Origin: Meconema thalassinum
Taxonomy: Eukaryota; Arthropoda; Insecta; Orthoptera; Tettigoniidae
Assembly: GCA_946902985.2 (NCBI GenBank)
Contig: OX336396.1
Span: 232,018,797 to 232,082,796, forward strand
Direction: 5' to 3'
DNA: 64,000 nucleotides
Part shown: one piece after another, positions 21,140 to 32,357 of the stretch
How the letters are laid out: each line of letters starts with the position of its first letter
Numbering within the stretch: the first letter of the stretch is position 1
Translations under genes and position numbers: made by a program
The notes under the pieces: model-generated
Databases searched by the model: none
Told to the model about the DNA's origin: nothing
The model's input: the letters and a program-made list of their open reading frames with translations, nothing else

Positions 21140-22195
21140 GATGGTAGAATGGGAAAGGAAATAGAGTCGAGATGTGGAAAAGCCAATGCAGTGATTTCTC
21201 AGTTGCGATCTACAGTATTCTGCAAGAAATAGGTTAGTATAGCGACGAAACTCTTCCTACATCACTCAATAATTAGACCGACCTTGCTGTATGGAAGTGA
21301 AAGCAGGGTAGATTCAGGATATAACTGATATGAGGGTAGCACGAATGATTGCTGGGACAACTAGATGGGAGCAATGGCAGGAAGCTACTCGTAATGAAGA
21401 GATAAAGGCTAAGATAGAAATGAACATCCTAGATGAAGCTGTTCGTATGACCCGACTTAGATGGCGGGGTCTTGTGAAGAGACTGGGGGATGGGAGATTG
21501 GTTGATTGGTTGGTTCCTCAGTTTCGGGGCTGCGACAACACGGACATGTTGCCCCGTGTACTTTGGGTATGTGTAGAATCTGTCTGATAACCAGTGTTAA
21601 TTGTGATGGCTGTATTAGTGTGTGTTATCTGTTTTTAATTCAAGTAAGGACTGCAGACATTCGATTTTCAAGTGGTTCGAACTTTTTCTACCAAACGCCA
21701 CCGTCAACCACCAACTAGTTCTGAACTTGGTTACTGGATGCCACCGCAGTCAGCTCCTGGCGACCAACGTTGGAACCTAAGAACGTCAGTCAAATCAAAC
21801 CTATAATTTAGCTTCACACAAGTGTAATTAGTAGAAGGTTCTTTATTATGCCATAAATCTATGACATGGGACCGCCGGCTTTACTTCCCCTCCTAAGGAA
21901 GGCATACTGAGGGATTTTTAACGCTCTTTAAAAAATCCGACGACTTTGGCCGGGTTTTAACCCGTGACCTTGGGAGCTTAACATGCTACCAACTACGCCA
22001 CCGAAGCCGCCCGGAGGGGAGATTACCTAAAATGTTAATGAGCTCGGCTGTAGAGGGTAAAAGAAGCAGAGGCGATGGTTAGATTCATTATTGAACGATT
22101 TCAAAGTTAGCGGTGTAAAAGCAGAGGAGGCCGCAGTGCTAACTGCTAATAGGGTGTCAGGGAGGCTTGCAGATTAGACTGGATGCTAAGAGGAA
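21140..22195 (+). pseudogene. LINE fragment of a second family, split by SINE A'
   Basis: The frames read MVEWEKEIESRCGKANAVIS, then HHSIIRPTLLYGSES, VARMIAGTTRWEQWQEATRN and VRMTRLRWRGLVKRLGDGR. Beyond the SINE they continue KMLMSSAVEGKRSRGR, then LNDFKVSGVKAEEAA. The order is that of the RT C-terminal portion of RTE-like non-LTR proteins. A stop follows CKK and several shifts are needed. GGGAGATT-like sequence at both SINE edges is consistent with a target duplication. Confidence 0.7.
21496..22012 (-). mobile_element. SINE A', complete copy
   Basis: Minus strand: GGCGTAGTTGGTAGCATG (A box) and GGGTTAAAACCC (degenerate B box). The family A middle is followed by CAACGTTGGTCGCCAGG, then CTAATACAGCCATCACAATT, GTTATCAGACAGATTC and CCCCGAAACTGAGGAACC, with an AACC repeat tail. 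About 515 bp; this copy shows that A and A' share 5' regions but have different 3' halves. Confidence 0.8.
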
Positions 22196-22224
22196 AGACA
22201 GTCTCAATTGAAAAAATTAGTACC

Positions 22225-22612
22225 AGGGGTAATAATAATAATATCGTATGGCCTTGGGTACCGGGGGCAAGCTTTGTTATTAGACGCCCAAAGGGCAGCT
22301 TGCATGTCAAATTTTGTTGTTCCATGGAGTGCTATGAAAGTCAAGGAGGTTAGACATCTAAGTTTCTTGACACTATAGCGCTTTCTAGTAGAGAATGGAT
22401 GAACTATTTGTGTTGGCGGAAAGACCCGAGATTAATTTAGCCATTATGAACACGCCCTACTGAATTCAAATGGGTTCTTTAATAAGCCAACAACGTATGA
22501 CATGCGTGTCATGATTTTCGTCGCCTTTCAAAAATCACTTACCATGCCAGGAGCGAACCTGCAAGCTTGGGGTTGGTAGTCCGACACGATAACCCCTCAC
22601 GCACCGTGGCAA
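22225..22612 (-). mobile_element. tRNA-derived SINE (family I), reverse
   Basis: Minus strand head GGTGCGTGAGGGGTTATCGT and B box GCAGGTTCGCTCC, followed by a 330-bp body and an ATT-type tail (AATAATAATAAT on the plus strand at 22229-22245). Single copy in the window. Confidence 0.6.
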
Positions 22613-22617
22613 GCAGT

Positions 22618-23180
22618 ACGAGGGTTGATCAGAAACTAAGATTACAACGTCAGTATTCCTGGAGATTCGTCTGTTGTAGAGTGATTCGAATACATACAGT
22701 TGGTAACTGTGCTGAGTTTCAGCCACCCGCCTCTTACAGCACTAGTTGTTGGTAAACAACTAACGGTGACTCGTTCGGAAAACTGGTCTCGCGAAGGGGT
22801 CCCATCAGTTATTCGATTGCTGTGGGCGAAACATGTTACCGCTGCCAGGACTTCTCATCGTAGGCGCCATTGTCCTTCATGATAACGCTCGACCCCATAC
22901 AGCTCAGAAGACTACCACGCTGTTGAAGCGGTTTCGCTCGAACATCATTGACCATCCTTCCTACAACCCCGACCTCGCTCCTAGCATCTTACACCTGTTT
23001 CCTCACCTGTAGAAGCATCTAGGAGGTCGACGATTCACTTTAGACGAGGAGGTGAAATACTTAGCGAAAATATGGCTGAACACGCAAGGACAGGATTTTT
23101 ACCATGAGCGAATATTCAAACTCATCCCTTGAAGCGACAAGTGACTAAACCAATATGGAGACTATGTTGAAAAATAACTT
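22618..23180 (+). pseudogene. mariner element with internal deletion
   Basis: The N-terminal piece SREGVPSVIRLLWAKHVTAA (about 22787) runs into the C-terminal half: IVLHDNARPHTAQKTTTLLK, then IIDHPSYNPDLAPSILHLFP, a stop, KHLGGRRFTLDEEVKYLA and GQDFYHERIF. LHDNARPHTA carries the second and YNPDLAP the third catalytic aspartate of the DD34D triad. The region encoding the first aspartate is deleted. It is distinct from the minus-strand mariner at 5136-6790. Confidence 0.82.
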
Positions 23181-23229
23181 AATATATGTACTATCAGTTG
23201 GCTATAATGGTTGTATGAAATAAAATGTA

Positions 23230-24400
23230 CATATTTCACCACAGTTGAGAAGAAAAAGCAAGAAACGCATCCACGACACCCAATGTATGGACTTGATGTC
23301 CATCCACCTAGGCTAAAGTCAAAAAAGAGCTTCCTCCAAGCAACGATAACCATTCCTACCTCAGCTGAAGCTCGCCGAATTGAACTTTGGAAAACATGAT
23401 GATGATGATAATTGTTGTTTTAAGGGGCCTAACATCTAGGTTATCGGCCCCTGATGGTTTGGGTGATCGTGAAGATAAAAATGAAAAGTGAACTTAAAAC
23501 TAAAACTAACTACTAACCTACATACTAGAAGAAGAAATGGAAAACTAAAGGAGAATAAGGCAAATAAAAGGACAGAAGGAAAAGAAATGCCCTCAACCCT
23601 CGGAGAAGGTGGATTGAGGGACTTGGAAGGAAGGAGAGGCATATAGGAAAGTGAAAGAGGAGAGGGTCCGCCCCAAAGGTAAGGGACAAAAGGGGAAAAC
23701 GGTCCCAGCTATGGAATCCCTCGGGGTCGCCAACTCCCGAACTCACCAGCCGTGAGCCCCTGAGGGTGTAGCATTATCTAGGGTGCACCAGAAGTGGTGG
23801 GGCTACATACACCCTGCCTCCTTAAGGGCCTAGAGCACAAGGCAGGAGGTAAAAGGAAGAGAAAAAGAAGGCTGACCCCTCGCAGAAGGAGGGTATCAGA
23901 AAAGATGAGACAAGGGCCAATTAAGGCGGGAAAGGAAGAGACTCCCTAGGCCTCGGATACCCTAATACCGTCGGGGTCAGAAGAGAACAAGAGTTGACCA
24001 AGTGAGGTCGACAGGAAAGAAGACAGAGAGGAGCCCGGCACAAGTAAGTGGAAGCAATGCCGGACTCAGCTGGGGCCCCGTGGTCGCCAACCCACGCCCA
24101 CAAGATGTGAGCCCCTGGGGGAACTTTGGAAAACAAGATCACCGGGAGGATCGTGGGAAATGGAGGAGAAGCCGGCAGGCAGCAGGCTACAATTTACAAT
24201 ACAGATCTTGGAAGACGCTCAACTGACTGAGAACTGGTGTGAGTGGCTGTAAAGGCAATTTGAAGAAGTGGGGCTACAGTACTGAAGAACTTCGTAAATG
24301 TGGTGAAAAGCAAGACCCTGAGCACCTTCTGAATTGTGGTATGTTACCAAGACCAAGTGATAAGCAGGACTTGATATAAGCTGATGACTGCCATTCTAAC
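23230..24400 (+). pseudogene. LINE C-terminal tail, split by SINE-like L
   Basis: ETHPRHPMYGLDVHPPRLKS and KKSFLQATITIPTSAEARRI (23230-23396) parallel the frame at 17413-17895. After the 725-bp insertion the frame resumes with TENW...VGLQY-like sequence and a cysteine-containing tail with stops. Two LINE families of this type therefore left C-terminal debris in the window. Confidence 0.65.
23397..24121 (-). mobile_element. Long SINE-like retroposon L, complete, 14-bp duplication
   Basis: AACTTTGGAAAACA flanks it at 23383-23396 and 24122-24135. On the minus strand it starts CCCCCAGGGGCTCACATC, contains CGACGGTATTAGGGTATCCG, GAGGGGTCAGCC and CTTAAGGAGGCAGGGTG, and ends TTAAAACAACAATTATCATC with an ATC repeat. 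The constant 5' start and 3' ATC tail in several copies point to a defined retroposon. It has no tRNA boxes and no ORF that I can see. Other copies: 26376-29262, 37906-38446, 39770-40200, 47701-48482, 57030-57690. Confidence 0.8.
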
Positions 24401-24808
24401 AATTGAACACTGGAGAAATGAAATTTAGTTTAATTTATATGTACAGTATATTTGTATGAGTTTCGACTCGGATGAATAAATAAACCACAGGCTTTGTAAC
24501 CTTAGTTTCTGATCATCCCTCGTTATATGAGCGACAAATAAATCTCGAAGGATACATAGCTTTGTTAAGTTGACATGATGTAAATATTAATGAAAAAAAA
24601 AAAGGATCGAATATGATTCGTTTTACAATTTATTGCGGGTAATTATCGCTAATAGGAAGCAATGAGTATTAATAATCTCGCTAATTTGTCATTTGTTATG
24701 CATACATGAGGATTACAATAAATGAACTCTCTCTCTATCAAAATGCCTTCGTTAGTTTCATTCTTGATATTAGTTAAGAGGAGTATTTTTGATCATATTT
24801 CATTCTGT

Positions 24809-25125
24809 AAGCCTCCGTGGCTTAGGCGGCAGCACGCCGGCCTCTCACCGCTGGGTCCGTGGTTCAAATCCCGGTCACTCCATGGGAGATCTGTGCTGGA
24901 CAAAACGGAGGCAGACAGGGTTTTCTCGGGGTACTCCGGTTTTCCCTGTCAAAATTTCATTCCAGCAACACTCTCCACTATCATTTCATTTCATCTGTAA
25001 TTCATTTAATCATTGCCCCAGAGTAGTGCGTCAGGCCTCGGCAGCCGGCACAGTTCATATCCTCGCCGCTAGATAGGGGCTTCATTCATTCCACTCCTGA
25101 CCCGGTCGGAGACTGGAAGCAGGCT
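24809..25125 (+). mobile_element. SINE family B, young copy 1
   Basis: Head GTGGCTTAGGCGGCAGCACG (A box) and GTGGTTCAAATCCC (B box). The body has CAAAACGGAGGCAGACAGG, CTCGGCAGCCGGCACAG and GGTCGGAGACTGGAAGCAGG. ATTTCATTCTGT flanks it at 24797-24808 and 25126-25137. About 97% identical by eye to 33268-33599. Confidence 0.92.
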
Positions 25126-25454
25126 GTGGATTTTCATTTCATTCTGTGACGGTGACTTAAGGGGAGTCAGCCAACCCTATACGACCTATGACAAAAAAAA
25201 ACAACAATGATATCCAATTATCTCAGCAACTAATAAACACATAAGAATGAAATGTTAACAGTTACTAGCATGCACCTATTTCTATTCACCCTGCTGGAAT
25301 AGTTAATCTACAGCTGATAGTTACACCTATATTTTTTAAAATTTAGGTTTAATTTTGGGGGCGTGGGGAAATGTTCTGCACTTTAAGGGTACTTAAAATG
25401 ATTTTTTACACTTGAATCAATGCTTTTAGTTCCGAGCAACAAACAAAAGATATT

Positions 25455-25610
25455 GTGAACAAATAGTTCCGTGAAGAACTAAATAGCCTATTTTCATATA
25501 TCCTACTTATGTTAATAGCCACTCTCATTATACAAAATTTCTGTTTGGATGCTGTAACAGAATCGTAGATTAATGAGATTAATAAATACATGTAATTTTT
25601 TTAGGATTAG
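25455..25610 (-). mobile_element. Helentron-like 3' end, reverse
   Basis: Plus strand AGTTCCGTGAAGAACT is the 3' hairpin of the family, preceded by CAAATA (normally CAAGTA) and followed by AAATAGCCTATTTTC. This matches the inverse of the 3' end at 28197. It is only the 3' terminal portion. Confidence 0.7.
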
Positions 25611-25811
25611 GGAATAACCCATCTCATTTGGGTACAATCGTGTTGTCTGACTGAAAAGCATCAAACGTTTGTTTAATAAGGCAACATTGAAAATGGAATC
25701 AAACACCTGTATGTATTTATTATTATTGACCAAGGTGTAATACATTTATTAAATACCCATTGGTATTTCAATTAGATTAAACCATAGATACAAAAAAAAA
25801 CTATTTAAATT

Positions 25812-26012
25812 ATGTTATTGGTTTTACGTCCCTTTTAACTACCAGGGCGCCGGTATTTTGCCCCGAAGGGGATATTTAACGTGCCAGTAAACCTACTGAC
25901 ACGGCTTTCTCGCATTTGCGCACCCTCAAATGCCATTTGACTGCAACATGATTCGATCCTGCAACCATGGGCACAGCAGGTGAGAACGTTACCGCTGAGC
26001 CAGTCTAGATAT
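25812..26012 (-). mobile_element. SINE family C, reverse copy
   Basis: Plus strand TTATTGGTTTTACGTCCC at the tail side, GATATTTAACGTGCCAGTAA in the body, and the inverted tRNA-like head near 25970-26010. Shorter than the 16475 copy, with a degraded B box. Confidence 0.75.
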
Positions 26013-26682
26013 TCAATAACTCCATACAGGAAGTATGAATTAAAGTGTTTCTTGTTCACAGATGGATTTGCAACGTTGTGAAACTAAACGACTCAAGTAG
26101 TAATATACAAAAAAATAAAGCAAAGTACTGCTCTTGTCCAATTCCGTGAACCTGAGAGGAATGTGAATCGTGTATGAGGAGTGATGGTGACGAGTTATGA
26201 GGGTTCCCGGTCCGTGCGTAATAACAGAACCAAATAGGCTACATTGGTACGTAACTCAGTCACTCATCCGTAACACCACAGTGGTTTGATGAACGGCCTT
26301 ATGTTAGCAGTATTGGAATAGACATGAATTCCAGAGGACACAGCGGACTGTTGACAGGCCCTTCTTTTCCTCCCTCCCCCCAGGGGCTCACATCTAGTGG
26401 AACGTGGGTTGCCGACCACGGGACCCCAGCTGAGTCCAGCATTGCTTCCACTTACTTGTGCCGGGCTCCTCTCCGTCTTTTTTTCCTGTCAACCTCACTT
26501 GTTCAACTCTTGTTCTCTTCCGATACCTACGGTATTAGGGTATCCGAGGCCAAGAGAGTCTCTTCCTTTCCCGACTTCTTTGGTCCTTTTCTCATCTTTC
26601 CTGGTCCCTCATTCCTCAAGCGATCAGCCTGTTTTTTCTTTTCATTTTAGCTCCTTTTCTCTTTAAGATTCCTGCCCTGTTT

Positions 26683-28197
26683 TTAGCCTATTTTCAATTT
26701 TGAAAAAATAGGCTTATGAGATCACCTTTTGTCCGTGTGTGTGTGTGTGTGTGATTCGTGTGTGTGTGTCCCCCTAATAAAATCTAAACGGCAGGAGCGA
26801 TTTCAATGAAACTCGGAAAGTTCATAGCACTATTCCCGGCGATCTCGACCGTGCCCTTCAAATTTTGTTACGACTCACCAATCCAACATGGCGGCTGTGC
26901 GAAATATTTCACCAGCATTCAATATCTCCGAGACTATTACCGATATTACCCTGACATTTTCTATGGTGATAGAGGGAACTACTATAAGTTCACTTATGTG
27001 ACTTTTGAAAACCTGGTAACTACAAAACCAACATGGAGGCCAAGCGAATTTGCGACTTTTAAATAGACGTTTCTCGCGATTTGACCAACCAAACGCAATG
27101 AAACTTGGTACAGTATATGTTTATATACATTGTAATGCACCGACATCTAACTTCGTTCAATTGTTTACATAATCACAAGATGGCGGATGTGCGAAATATT
27201 TCACCGGCATTCTATATCTCTGAAACTATTAGCGGTATCTCCCTAAAATTTTGTACGGAGATAAAGGGCACTACTGGAAGTCCATCTATAAGACTTTCAA
27301 AAACCGGTTAACTACAAAACGAACATGGCGGCCAAGCGAATTTTGAAATATTTAAATAGACCTTTCTCGCGATTTAATGTTCCAAGTGCACTGAAAGCTG
27401 GTACAGGAAATATTTATACACATTCTAATCCACTGGTATCTAATTTAGTTCAATTGTTTACATAACCTCAAGATGGCGGCAGTGCGAATTTTAAAATTAA
27501 GTTTTTATTTCTTGTGATGTAGTCATGCGATCGAAGTGAAAGTTTGAATAATGAACCTACGCAATAATTTTCCTGTAATGGTACATGACTCTATGGCCTA
27601 TACATTTAACAATCCAACATGGCGACCATCAGAAATATTTAGACGATACTGAATATCTACGAATCTATTTTAGCAATCAAACTGCATTTTTTAATGTTCA
27701 TATGGGCTATGAACTTAAGTTCACCTATAGGACTTTCAATAACCTGGTGATCACAAATCCAACATGGCGGTGACGCGAATTATAAATATTCACATGGACG
27801 TTTCTCGCAATTTAACCATCCGCGTGCAGTGAAACTTGGTACAGTAAATCCTTATACGAATGTTAATCCACTGGCATCTAATTTATTTCAATTGTTTCCA
27901 TAACCTCAAGATGGCAGCTGTGAAAAATTTTAAAATCTCCTTGTTTTTTCTTGTGTCCTAATTATGCGATTGAAGTTTGAATACTACACGTTCACAATAA
28001 TCTGCATGTAACAGTACATAACTCTAGGACCTACATATATAAAATCCAACATGGCGACCATCCGAAATATTTAGTCGGTTCTCAATATCTACGAATCTAT
28101 CACAGCAATCAAACAGAAATTGTGTATGTTGATAGTGGCAATTAACATAAGTAGGATATATGAAAATAGGCTGTATAGTTCTTCACGGAACTACTTG
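26683..28197 (+). mobile_element. Helentron-like non-autonomous element (HINE) 1
   Basis: 5' end TTAGCCTATTTTCAATTTTG with a hairpin to AAAATAGGCT, then ATGAGATCACCTTTTGTCCG, a (GT)n microsatellite and CCCCCTAATAAAAT. It has internal ~290-bp repeat units with AACATGGCGGC. The 3' end is GAAAATAGGCT, hairpin AGTTCTTCACGGAACT, then ACTTG, with TT following. Subterminal AGCCTATTTTC at the 5' end is inverted at the 3' end. These features match the Helentron-associated (HINE/DINE-like) layout: T-T insertion, no duplication, 3' hairpin, adjacent microsatellite. Confidence 0.75.
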
Positions 28198-28324
28198 TTC
28201 TGAATTGACTCTCCATGTCTCTAAATTACATTTTGTGAATATTTTAATTCTCAACCACATTTTTTTAAGTATTTTCAATCTGCATTGCATTTTGTATGAA
28301 TTTTCGATCTAAACTCCATCTGTT

Positions 28325-28795
28325 TACATCGAATATAGATTTAGGTGTTAGGAAGTCATTTTTGAAGGCCTTTGTGTGGAGCGTGGCGCTCTATGGAAGT
28401 GAAACTTGGACTATTGGTGCAGTAGAAAAGAGGAGAATTGAAGCGTTTTGAAATGTGGTGTTACAGGAGAATGATGAAGATCAGATGGGTAGATAGGGTT
28501 ACACACGAAGAGTATTAGGACTAGTGGGAGAGGAGAGATGTGTCTGGCAACTGCTAATGAAGAGAAGATATAGATTGGTAGGACACATATTAAGACACCC
28601 AGGAATAGCAAGCTTAGTTATGGAAGGAAGGGTCGAGGACAAGAACTGTAGGGGTAGACCAAGGTTAGAATATGTTAAACAGATTGCCTCGGATGTAGGG
28701 TGTGGTAGCTATGTAGAGATGAAACGATTAGCTTTGGACAGGGAGGCATGGAGAGCTGCATCAAACCAGCCAAAAGACTGAAGACTTAAACAACA
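28325..28795 (+). pseudogene. RTE-like LINE 3' fragment
   Basis: ACATCGAATATAGATTTAGG at the left edge. Then FEMWCYRRMMKIRWVDRV (with one shift), VGEERCVWQLLMKRRYRLVG, HILRHPGIASLVMEGRV and CRGRPRLEYVKQIASDVGCG. The 3' tail is GACTTAAACAACAAACAA. Very similar to 20623-21014 and 46600-47025, so the same family. 5' truncated within retroposon L. Confidence 0.82.
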
Positions 28796-29639
28796 AACAA
28801 TTCCATTTTGTAAGTATTTTCAATCTCAAATGCATTTTGTCAGTACAGTATTTTAAATCGCGGGCTTCCACATATTGTGAGTATTTAGAATCTACCATAC
28901 ATTTTGTAACCATTTTCAATTTCAATTGCATTTTGTAAGTATTTTAATTCCAATTGCACTTTGTGAGTATTTTGAATTTCAATTGTATTTTGTGAGTATT
29001 TCGAATCTACATCGCATTTTGTAAGTATTTTGAACTTAAACTACAATGCGTGCGTATTTATCAATCTAAATTCCTTTTGTAAGTAATTCTACTCTATTTG
29101 TGAGTCATTTCAATCTGAGTTCCATTTTGTAAGTATTTTTAGTCCAGCTTAATTTGTGTTATGGTTTCCATTTCACTGTCATTTTCGCTATCACCCAGAC
29201 CATTAGGGGCCGATAACCTAGATGTTAATCCCCTTAAAACAACAATTATCATCATCATCTTCCTGCCTGCCACTTCACTTCACCCCGCAAGTTCACAGAG
29301 CTTGGACCCAGGCAGTAGAAGCTACACTAGAGTTATAATGAAAACTGTGAGTCTCTTGGAGAATACCAACCCTGTGGATCCAGAAATCAATGCTACATTC
29401 CAACATCATTATAAATGGCTGGGTTGTGTTCTACGTAATAATTAATTACATGGCCACATAGGAAGGCAAATGAATCGTATTTCATTAGTAATATAGCAAC
29501 ACAAGTGAGTTTTTTTTCTATACAATGGATTGTGAAGCAAGGTTCTGAAAACCTATTATTTCTGTTAGAGTCTAAAACACGAGTACCATAATTACAGAGA
29601 GAGAGACAAAGGCTAGGGGACAATAGTAATATGTTATTG

Positions 29640-29795
29640 ACGGTGTGTACTGTAATGTATTGACCACTCCTTGGGTAGTTATGGCTGTCATTTCGGGAGG
29701 TTCCTTGTTTATGAGCTTTGCCTGTGCAGTGGCTCTCATGATTACATACACCTGTGTCATTCCTCACACAGAGATTTCAACTATTCAGCAGTTAA
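29640..29795 (+). repeat. Interspersed repeat F, copy 1
   Basis: Shares GTAATGTATTG, AGTTATGnCnGTCATTTC, GGTnCCTTGTTTATG and GAGATTTCAACTATTCAG with 34025-34175. Too short and diverged to classify. Confidence 0.6.
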
Positions 29796-29911
29796 CGGAA
29801 TAACTCATGATTATTGCGTATACTGGCAACAGTTTACTTCTTCCATTAACAATGGTGGTGCTTCAAATTATTATTCTTTTATTTCCTTTTTCCTTCATTC
29901 TTGTCCGCCTT

Positions 29912-30205
29912 GTTGCGTAGTGGCTGGCACTCTTGGCTGTCACCAAGGGGCCCGGGTTCGATTCCTACCTCAGTTATCCTGGAAGTGGTTTACCATGGTT
30001 TTCCATTTCTACTCCATGAGTATGCCGGGATGGTTCCTAACTTAAGGCAATGGCCGCCTCCTTCCAATCCTGATCTGAATTACAACTACACATACTAATA
30101 CAGCCATCTCAATAACACACATTATCAGACAAATTACACCCAAGTACACGGGGCTACAGGACCACGATGCTGCAAAGCTCCTAAACGAATCAACAACTAC
30201 GAATC
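29912..30205 (+). mobile_element. SINE family D
   Basis: Head GTTGCGTAGTGGCTGGCACT and B box CCCGGGTTCGATTCC. Then GAAGTGGTTTACCATGGTTT, GGTTCCTAACTTAAGG, ACTAATACAGCCATCTCAAT, GTACACGGGGCTACAGG and a tail CGAATCAACAACTAC. This is the best-preserved family D copy. Confidence 0.85.
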
Positions 30206-30339
30206 TTCCTTTCTATTATTCTTTCTTTCTCACTTTCATTTCTTTCAAATTTCTTCCCTTCCTTATTTCATTCTCTTCTTCCTTTTCTCTTTCTTTCTTT
30301 CTTTTTTTCTTTCATTCCTTCTTTCTTTCTTTCCTTCTC

Positions 30340-30379
<40 letters not shown>

Positions 30380-30751
30380 TTATTCCTCCTTTCGTTCTTT
30401 CTTCAATTTTCTTCCCTTCCTTATTTCATTAACTTCATCCTTTTCTCTTTCTTTCTTTCTTTCTTTCTTTCTCTCTTTCCTTCTTTCTTTCATTCCTTCT
30501 TTCTTTTTTCTTTTTTTTCTCTCATTCCTTCTTTCTTTCTTTCTTTCTTCCCTTCCTTATTTCATTAACTTCATCCTTTTCACTTTCTCTCTTTCTTTCT
30601 TTCTTTCTTTCTTTCCTTCTCTCTTCCTTTCTTTCTTTCTTTCTTTCATTCCTTCTTTCTTTCTTTCTATCTTTCTTTCTTTCTTTCTTTCTTCAATTTT
30701 CTTCCCTTCCTTATTTCATTCACTTCATCCTTTACTCTTTCTTTCATTCTC

Positions 30752-30788
<37 letters not shown>

Positions 30789-30960
30789 AATTTTCTTCCC
30801 TTTCTTATTTCATTCAATTCTTCCATTTCTGTTTCTTTCTTTCTTTCTTTCTTTCTGTACTAATTTCTTCTTCTATCCTACCACTCTAATTTATTTACTA
30901 TCTTCTCACTTTCACTTTTTTTCTTTCCTTCTTTATTCTTTCTGTTTTCTTTCTATTTTC
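30206..30960. repeat. CTTT microsatellite with ~110-bp super-repeat
   Basis: Runs of CTTT on the plus strand (pure polypyrimidine) are broken by a recurring TTTTCTTCCCTTCCTTATTT then CATTCACTTCATCC module about every 110-150 bp (near 30250, 30405, 30545, 30695, 30790). Confidence 0.93.
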
Positions 30961-31002
30961 CATCTGTCCTTCCTTCTTCTTTCGTTTTCATTCTTTACTG
31001 CT

Positions 31003-31222
31003 GGCTGCGTGGCTCAGTGGTATCGTTCTCGCCTGCTTTTCCCAAAGTTGCAAGATCGAATCCTGGCACTGTCAGCTGGCATTTGAGGGTGGGCAATTGA
31101 AAGGGAGCCGTAGCAGTAGATTTGGTGGCACGTTAAAGATCTCTATCGGGGCAAAATTCTGGCACCCCGGCGTCTCTAACAGCCACAGTCTTTAAAAAGG
31201 ACGTAATACCAATAGCAATATT
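31003..31222 (+). mobile_element. SINE family C
   Basis: Head GGCTGCGTGGCTCAGTGGTA (A box), B-box-like AAGATCGAATCC, then CTGTCAGCTGGCATTTGAGG, GCACGTTAAAGATC and GACGTAATACCAATAGC. Confidence 0.85.
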
Positions 31223-31508
31223 ATAATTTATGTTCGACCCTGACTATGTAAGAAAACTGTATCATAATGATGATCATTATAACACTATTTTTCATTATGA
31301 AACAGTTTCTCCCACCAATCAGAGCTCAAGAAACAGTTGTTTGACCAATAGCATATCACCTACGCTGAGTTCCACGGCCTTCTAATTTAAATTTCACTGC
31401 GTGGCCTAGTGTCATAGTAGGGTAATCGAGGAGGCCATGGTCAAATACAAGGCATTCTCTGTGTCTCATGCGTTCTGTTCAGTACACAAAACTGGCGAAA
31501 TCTCGATC
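31223..31508 (+). repeat. Interspersed repeat R1, truncated
   Basis: TTTATGTTCGACCCTGAC through AACTGGCGAAATCTCGA, then an abrupt switch to unrelated LINE sequence. Its CACTATTTTTCATTATG segment supplies the empty-site reference for the Helentron-like insertion at 41504. Confidence 0.75.
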
Positions 31509-31509
31509 C

Positions 31510-31900
31510 TTCTTCCGCTCAGCTGTCCATTTTCATCCAGGTTATCATGATGGTCTATGCTCAAGCTTAACATTTTTGATTTTATTCCGGAACTCGGGTT
31601 GGTCGTCGAGATTTTTTATGTTGACCTGTTGTAGGTCCCTCTGGACCTCCGTCAGCCATTCCATGCCACACTTACTCTGTATTATAACGTTGAGGAATTT
31701 CTCCGCCATTCTGAAGTTTTCCATCCTGTAAATGTGTATATAAAACTGTGCTCGGCATTTTCTGATTACGTCCGTTATCGTGTGGATCTTTTGATATAGT
31801 TCATTTTGAGGTTTACTCATCCAAATACTGTTATTATTAACCACCCCGTAAATCTTTCTGAGAATTTTTATTTCCTGTTTTTCTATATAGGCTACTTAAT
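31510..31900 (-). pseudogene. LINE C-terminal fragment, reverse
   Basis: The 99-codon minus frame reads HTITDVIRKCRAQFYIHIYR, then MENFRMAEKFLN, IQSKCGMEWLTEVQRDLQQV and a charged tail. IxKxRxxFYGHxxRMxxxRLxKKI...WxxEVxxDLxxxNI is the C-terminal segment of RTE-like proteins. No catalytic core is present. Confidence 0.6.
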
Positions 31901-32357
31901 TTTGGAATGACCGTCGATCACCATTATTATTATTATTATTATTATTATTCTATTTATTCGTTATGGCCAACTATGGACCACGTGTGACAGATTTTGCATT
32001 ATATTTTGTCTTCACTCTCTACCAATATCTCTTCATCCTCTCCCACTTCCTCCGTTCCTTCGTGTAATTATGCCCGTTGCTCATGGTAAAATGTTTCTTA
32101 AAATTTATTTTACAACTAATTTTATAAAAATTTGACGAAAGCAAGCTGTGTTGTTCATGGTAAAATTATTTTATAAAATCCGTGGATGAATCAGGATCGC
32201 CATCTACCGATAATCTTCTGAACCAATAATCAGCTGTTCAACACACATTGGTTTGAGAGTATGGGTCCAACAAACAAAGCAAAAATTGCAAAAATTGGTG
32301 CTTTAGCTACAATTATATGTCGTACGGTGGTAAAAAAGAAAGAAAAGAAATGCTAGG

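Larger units (their letters stand above)
26376..29262 (+). mobile_element. Retroposon L copy with two nested insertions
   Basis: 5' start CCCCAGGGGCTCACATCTAG at 26376. The 5' part runs to 26682 and resumes at 28198 after a Helentron-like element. An RTE-like LINE fragment occupies 28325-28795, and the copy ends at about 29262 with CCTTAAAACAACAATTATC and an ATC tail. Its interior (28230-28324, 28800-29150) is a minisatellite of about 36 bp, TTTTGTAAGTATTTTCAAT-like. The reverse copy at 37906-38446 has the same array, so the array belongs to a subfamily of L. Confidence 0.75.

Noticed and set aside
29161..29445. 94-codon plus frame after the minisatellite
   Set aside because: It crosses the 3' end of retroposon L and unrelated flank, with no domain or consistent coding signal.
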